Assembly: GCF_025420585.1 (NCBI RefSeq)
Contig: NZ_JAOEGB010000022.1
Span: 62,001-126,000 of the forward strand
Source of the DNA: Planotetraspora sp. A-T 1434
GTDB lineage: Bacteria; Actinomycetota; Actinomycetes; Streptosporangiales; Streptosporangiaceae
Direction of reading: 5' to 3'
DNA length: 64,000 nucleotides
In this document: positions 60,518 to 64,000 of the stretch, one piece after another
Position numbering within the stretch: the stretch's first letter is position 1
Layout of the letters: every line of letters starts with the position of its first letter
Notes under the pieces: generated by a model
Databases searched by the model: none
Seen by the model: the letters and a program-made list of their open reading frames with translations, nothing else
Told to the model about the DNA's origin: nothing
Position numbers and translations under genes: made by a program

Positions 60518-63166
60518 TCAGCGGCTGTCGGACCCGGCGCCGGATCTGGTGCGGGTCAGGGCGGCCCGGCCCGCCTCCAGCCGCGCGATCGGGATGCGGA
60601 ACGGCGAGCACGACACGTAGTCGAGCCCGATCTCGTGGCAGAAGTGCACGGAGTCGGGATCGCCGCCGTGCTCGCCGCAGATGCCGAGCTTGAGGTCCGG
60701 CCTGGTCTTCCTGCCCTCCTCGGCGGCGATCCGCATGAGCCGGCCGACGCCGTCCCTGTCGATCGACTCGAACGGCGAGACGCCGAAGACGCCGAGATCG
60801 AGATACTTGCCGAAGAAGGCGCTCTCGACGTCGTCCCGCGAGAATCCCCAGGTCATCTGGGTGAGGTCGTTGGTGCCGAACGAGAAGAACTGGGCCGCCT
60901 CAGCGATCTGCCCGGCCGTCAGCGCGGCCCGCGGCACCTCGATCATCGTGCCGACGAGCGCCTCCACGCCCGCCTCCGCGAGGATCCCGAGCACCTCCTC
61001 CCGCACGATCTCCAGCTCCTGGACGGCGCCGACCAGCGGGATCATGATCTCGACTTGCGGGCCGGCGCTCCGCTTGGCGGCCGTCGCGATGGCCCGCACC
61101 TGCATCGCGAACAGGCCGGGAATGGCCAGGCCCAGCCGTACTCCCCGCAGGCCGAGCATCGGGTTCTGCTCGTGCAGCCGCTTGACGGCGTCGAGGAGTC
61201 TGCGGTCCTTCTCCGTCGCCTGGTCGCCCGCCAGGGCCACCTTGACCGACAGGTCGGTGAGGTCGGGCAGGAACTCGTGCAGCGGCGGGTCGATCAGCCG
61301 GATGGTGACCGGCCGGCCGTCCATGGCCGCGAACAGCCCGGTGAAGTCGGCTGTCTGGAGCGGTTCGAGCGCGTCGAGCGCGACCTGCCGTTCCTTGGGG
61401 GTGGCGGCCAGGATGAGGTCCTCGACGAGCTGCCTCCGGTCGCCCAGGAACATGTGTTCCGTACGGCACAGCCCGATGCCCTGGGCGCCGAACCGCCGGG
61501 CGCGGGCGGCGTCCTCCGGCGTGTCGGCGTTGGCCCGTACGGCGAGGCGGCGCGCGGAGTCGGCGTGGCGCATGACGCGGTCCACGGCGGCGACGAGGTC
61601 GTCGTCGGGCCGGCCGCCCTCGAAGTACTCGACCACGGGGGAGGCGACCACGGGCACCTCGCCCAGGTAGACGGCTCCGTTGCCGCCGTCGATGGAGATG
61701 ACGTCGCCCTCCTGGACGGTGATCCCACCGGGCGCGGTGAACCGTCCGGCCTGGACGTCGACCTCCAGCTCCTCCGCGCCGCAGACGCAGGTCTTGCCCA
61801 TGCCCCGGGCGACCACGGCGGCGTGCGAGGTCTTGCCGCCACGCGACGTGAGGACGCCCTGGGCGGCGATCATGCCGGAGAGGTCGTCGGGGTTGGTCTC
61901 GCGGCGGACGAGGATGACCGCCTCGCCCCGCCCGGCCAGCTCGACGGCCCTGGCGGAGGTGAAGACGACCTTGCCCACGGCGGCGCCCGGCGAGGCGTTC
62001 ATGCCGGTGGTGAGCCGCGTGTTTCCGGCGGTCGTGGAGAACCGGGGGAACATGAGCTGCGCGAGCTGGTCTCCGGTCACCCGCGTGACGGCCTCGTCCA
62101 TGCCGATGAGCCCCTCGTCCACGAGCTGGGTGGCGATGCGGAAGGCCGCGCCCGCCGTCCGCTTGCCCACGCGGGTCTGCAGCATCCAGAGCTTGCCCCG
62201 CTCGACGGTGAACTCGATGTCGCACAGGTCGCGATAGTGGTTTTCCAGCGTGGCCATGATGTCCAGCAGTTCCCGGTAGGCCGCCGCGTTGATCGTCTCC
62301 AGGTCCTGGAGCGGCACGGTGTTGCGGATCCCGGCGACGACGTCCTCTCCCTGGGCGTTCTGCAGGTAGTCGCCGTAGACGCCCTGCTGTCCCGAGCCGG
62401 GGTCGCGGGTGAAGGCGACGCCGGTGCCGGAGTCCATGCCGAGGTTGCCGAAGACCATGGCCACCACGTTGACCGCGGTGCCGAGGTCGGTGGGGATGCG
62501 CTCCTGCCGCCGGTAGAGGACGGCGCGGGGCGCGTTCCACGACTCGAACACGGCCTTGATCGCCAGGTCCATCTGCTCGCGGGGGTCCGCGGGGAACTCG
62601 CGGCCGCTCTCCGCGAGCACGATGCCCTTGTACGTCTCTACGAGCCGCTGAAGGTCGGCGGCGTCGAGGTCGGTGTCCTCCCGGTCGCCCTTCAGCTCGT
62701 CGAGCGCACCCTCGAACAGCTCGCCGTCGATGTCCAGCACGGTCTTGCCGAACATCTGGATGAGCCTGCGGTAGGAGTCCCACGCGAAGCGCTCGTTGCC
62801 CGACTGCTTGGCGAGGCTCAGGACGGACTGGTCGTTGAGGCCGATGTTGAGGACCGTCTCCATCATGCCGGGCATGGAGAACTTGGCCCCGGACCTGACA
62901 CTGACCAGCAGCGGGTCGTCCGCGCCGCCCAGCCGCTTGCCCATCCGGCTCTCCAGCTCCGCCAGGTGGGTCGCGATCTCGTCTCCGAGCCCGTACGGCA
63001 TGCCTCCGTGGCCGAGGTAGTGACGGCACGCCTCTGTCGTGATCGTGAAACCGGGAGGCACCGGGAGACCGAGGTTGGTCATTTCCGCCAGATTGGCGCC
63101 CTTACCGCCGAGCAGGTCCTTGAGGTCCTTGTTGCCCTCGGTGAAGTCGTAAACGTACTTGGGCAC
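60518..63166 (-). CDS. ppdK: Pyruvate, phosphate dikinase
   Basis: 882 residues, full length. ATP-grasp N-terminal domain (LLGGKGANLAEMTNLGLPVP), phospho-His swivelling domain with GGKTSHAAVVARGMGK, and PEP/pyruvate TIM barrel with LCRTEHMFL and a catalytic Cys in KLGICGEHGGDP. Interconverts pyruvate, ATP and phosphate with PEP, AMP and pyrophosphate, for gluconeogenesis or PPi-linked glycolysis. ATG 63166 follows AAGGAG. No regulatory-kinase (RP) gene is seen beside it. Confidence 0.97.
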   Translation of the reverse strand: MPKYVYDFTEGNKDLKDLLGGKGANLAEMTNLGLPVPPGFTITTEACRHYLGHGGMPYGLGDEIATHLAELESRMGKRLGGADDPLLVSVRSGAKFSMPGMMETVLNIGLNDQSVLSLAKQSGNERFAWDSYRRLIQMFGKTVLDIDGELFEGALDELKGDREDTDLDAADLQRLVETYKGIVLAESGREFPADPREQMDLAIKAVFESWNAPRAVLYRRQERIPTDLGTAVNVVAMVFGNLGMDSGTGVAFTRDPGSGQQGVYGDYLQNAQGEDVVAGIRNTVPLQDLETINAAAYRELLDIMATLENHYRDLCDIEFTVERGKLWMLQTRVGKRTAGAAFRIATQLVDEGLIGMDEAVTRVTGDQLAQLMFPRFSTTAGNTRLTTGMNASPGAAVGKVVFTSARAVELAGRGEAVILVRRETNPDDLSGMIAAQGVLTSRGGKTSHAAVVARGMGKTCVCGAEELEVDVQAGRFTAPGGITVQEGDVISIDGGNGAVYLGEVPVVASPVVEYFEGGRPDDDLVAAVDRVMRHADSARRLAVRANADTPEDAARARRFGAQGIGLCRTEHMFLGDRRQLVEDLILAATPKERQVALDALEPLQTADFTGLFAAMDGRPVTIRLIDPPLHEFLPDLTDLSVKVALAGDQATEKDRRLLDAVKRLHEQNPMLGLRGVRLGLAIPGLFAMQVRAIATAAKRSAGPQVEIMIPLVGAVQELEIVREEVLGILAEAGVEALVGTMIEVPRAALTAGQIAEAAQFFSFGTNDLTQMTWGFSRDDVESAFFGKYLDLGVFGVSPFESIDRDGVGRLMRIAAEEGRKTRPDLKLGICGEHGGDPDSVHFCHEIGLDYVSCSPFRIPIARLEAGRAALTRTRSGAGSDSR

Positions 63167-63351
63167 GTGAGCTCCTTCGCGACTTCAAATTAAACGCGCG
63201 GATCGACCCCGCACCCGGACTCTACCGACGAAGAAGGCCATCAAACATCACACCCCAGCCGATAAGGCATATCGCCAGCTAGACGACACCGTAAAGGTCT
63301 AATCCACTACTTATACCCGTAAAGATCGCTCGTTTTTCATCGACCTAGACC

Positions 63352-63425
63352 AGTGGTATAAACCAATTTCCAGCATTGCGCGGATTCACCGCATGTTTCC
63401 CCGGTGTTAATTGGTTTAGACCATT
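63352..63425. promoter_or_regulatory. Two DasR-like (dre) sites in an AT-rich promoter region
   Basis: AGTGGTATAAACCAAT (63352-63367) and ATTGGTTTAGACCATT (63410-63425) each resemble the dre consensus AGTGGTCTAGACCACT, with cores TGGTATAAACCA and TGGTTTAGACCA and centres 58 bp apart. They lie in the AT-rich 369-bp gap between divergent ppdK and the exported hydrolase gene; a TATAAAT at 63490 may be the hydrolase promoter. DasR is the N-acetylglucosamine-responsive GntR regulator of streptomycetes. The rest of the gap shows nothing else. Confidence 0.6.
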
Positions 63426-63535
63426 ACCTGGCCATCCGGAAGGCGCCGCTATCGGTGAGTCCGCCCGGCGACGCCGCATCGCCGTACGGTATAAATGAAC
63501 AACCCTCCGAATGACGTCGATTGCGGAGGGTGCTC

Positions 63536-64000
63536 GTGTCTCGCAGGGTCTGGCAGGTCGTGCTGGCGGGGATCGTGGGGCTCGGCTCGCTGGGGGTGGG
63601 AGCCACCGCCTGCGGGTCGGGGCAGGTGACGACCGCCGGTTACGCCACTCCCCACGACCCTCTGGCGTGGAAGCAGTGTGAGAAGGTCTCGACGGCGTCG
63701 GGCTTTCAGTGCGCGACGATGAAGGTGCCGCTCGACTACGCCAAGCCCGACGGGGAGAAGATCGGGATCGCGCTGATCAGGCTCCGGGCGACCGACCCCG
63801 CCCAGCGGCTGGGCTCGCTCGTGTTCAACTTCGGCGGGCCGGGCGGCTCGGGGGTCTCCACGCTGCTCAACGCGGCGTCCGCCTTCGGGATCCTCGGCCG
63901 GCGCTACGACCTCGTCAGCTTTGATCCCCGCGGCGTCGACCGCAGCAGCGGGATCCGGTGCCTGAGCGACCAGCGGATGGACCAGTACCTCACCGAGGAG
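63536..64000 (+). CDS. Exported tripeptidyl-aminopeptidase-like alpha/beta hydrolase (partial)
   Basis: First 155 codons only; the gene runs off the window end. GTG 63536 follows GGAGGG. A lipoprotein signal ends in GATAC (Cys26). Then come KVPLDYAKPDGEKIGIAL, the oxyanion motif NFGGPGGSG and SFDPRGVDRSSGIRC, as in the secreted TAP/SlpD-SlpE peptidases of actinomycetes; the nucleophile elbow lies beyond the window. It likely trims tripeptides from peptides outside the cell and complements the nearby subtilisin. Two DasR-like sites lie upstream. Confidence 0.88.
   Translation, partial: MSRRVWQVVLAGIVGLGSLGVGATACGSGQVTTAGYATPHDPLAWKQCEKVSTASGFQCATMKVPLDYAKPDGEKIGIALIRLRATDPAQRLGSLVFNFGGPGGSGVSTLLNAASAFGILGRRYDLVSFDPRGVDRSSGIRCLSDQRMDQYLTEE

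Overview
The window is chromosomal DNA from a high-GC, mycelial actinobacterium, most likely a Streptosporangiales relative (Streptosporangium, Nonomuraea or Microbispora type). That placement is inferred from the very high GC, the codon use, an HrdB-like sigma factor next to dnaG and dgt, a geosmin-type terpene cyclase with EshA-family shell proteins, and many Tat- or Sec-exported enzymes. No rRNA or phylogenetic marker that would fix the genus was compared.

Layout. 0-9.5 kb: exported cholesterol oxidase, an FMN reductase with an HxlR regulator, two MFS exporters each beside an ArsR-like regulator, and a beta-lactamase-fold hydrolase. 9.5-19 kb: secreted and membrane proteins (LolA-like protein, molbindin with a decayed molybdopterin oxidoreductase, a membrane protein carrying a seven-bladed Cys-paired domain, a large zinc metalloprotease, a secreted glycan-active protein). 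19-20.8 kb: decayed DNA with a frameshifted ORF, GtrA and a Tn3 transposase relic. 20.8-25 kb: an aldehyde dehydrogenase / SnoaL / quinone-oxidoreductase operon facing a TetR gene across a double operator. 25-31 kb: an NAD-dependent DNA ligase, an integrase relic with a second ligase fragment, a MocR/LysE pair, and a DinB2-type polymerase with an aliphatic steric-gate residue. 31.4-37.5 kb: the most interesting locus. 37.7-49.4 kb: IclR regulator, thioesterase, exported phosphoesterase, catalase, DUF1023 hydrolase with a lipoprotein, galactokinase, enoyl-CoA hydratase and bacterial nitric oxide synthase. 49.7-58.1 kb: housekeeping block (tRNA-Asn, principal sigma factor, dnaG, NAD(P)H-ferredoxin-type reductase, dgt). 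58.4-64 kb: exported subtilisin, pyruvate phosphate dikinase, and the start of an exported alpha/beta hydrolase behind two DasR-like sites.

Main system. On the minus strand, an isoprenyl diphosphate synthase, a Family 2B encapsulin with an inserted cyclic-nucleotide-binding domain (EshA type), a two-domain geosmin-synthase-like terpene cyclase and a second, closely similar encapsulin that has lost the nucleotide-binding insertion lie in that order, the last three with near-contiguous or overlapping reading frames. The likely reading is a terpene (geosmin) factory in a protein shell built from two subunit types, only one of which could sense a nucleotide.

Second discovery. A dispersed non-coding repeat built from 53-bp units that begin GTGATCATGCA occurs at four places. 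Two complete copies are both exactly 263 bp long, lie near opposite ends of the window in opposite orientation, and have forward units, a central inverted joint and reverse units. All three multi-unit copies sit between convergent genes. The 53-bp period is close to five helical turns. I do not recognise it as a described family.
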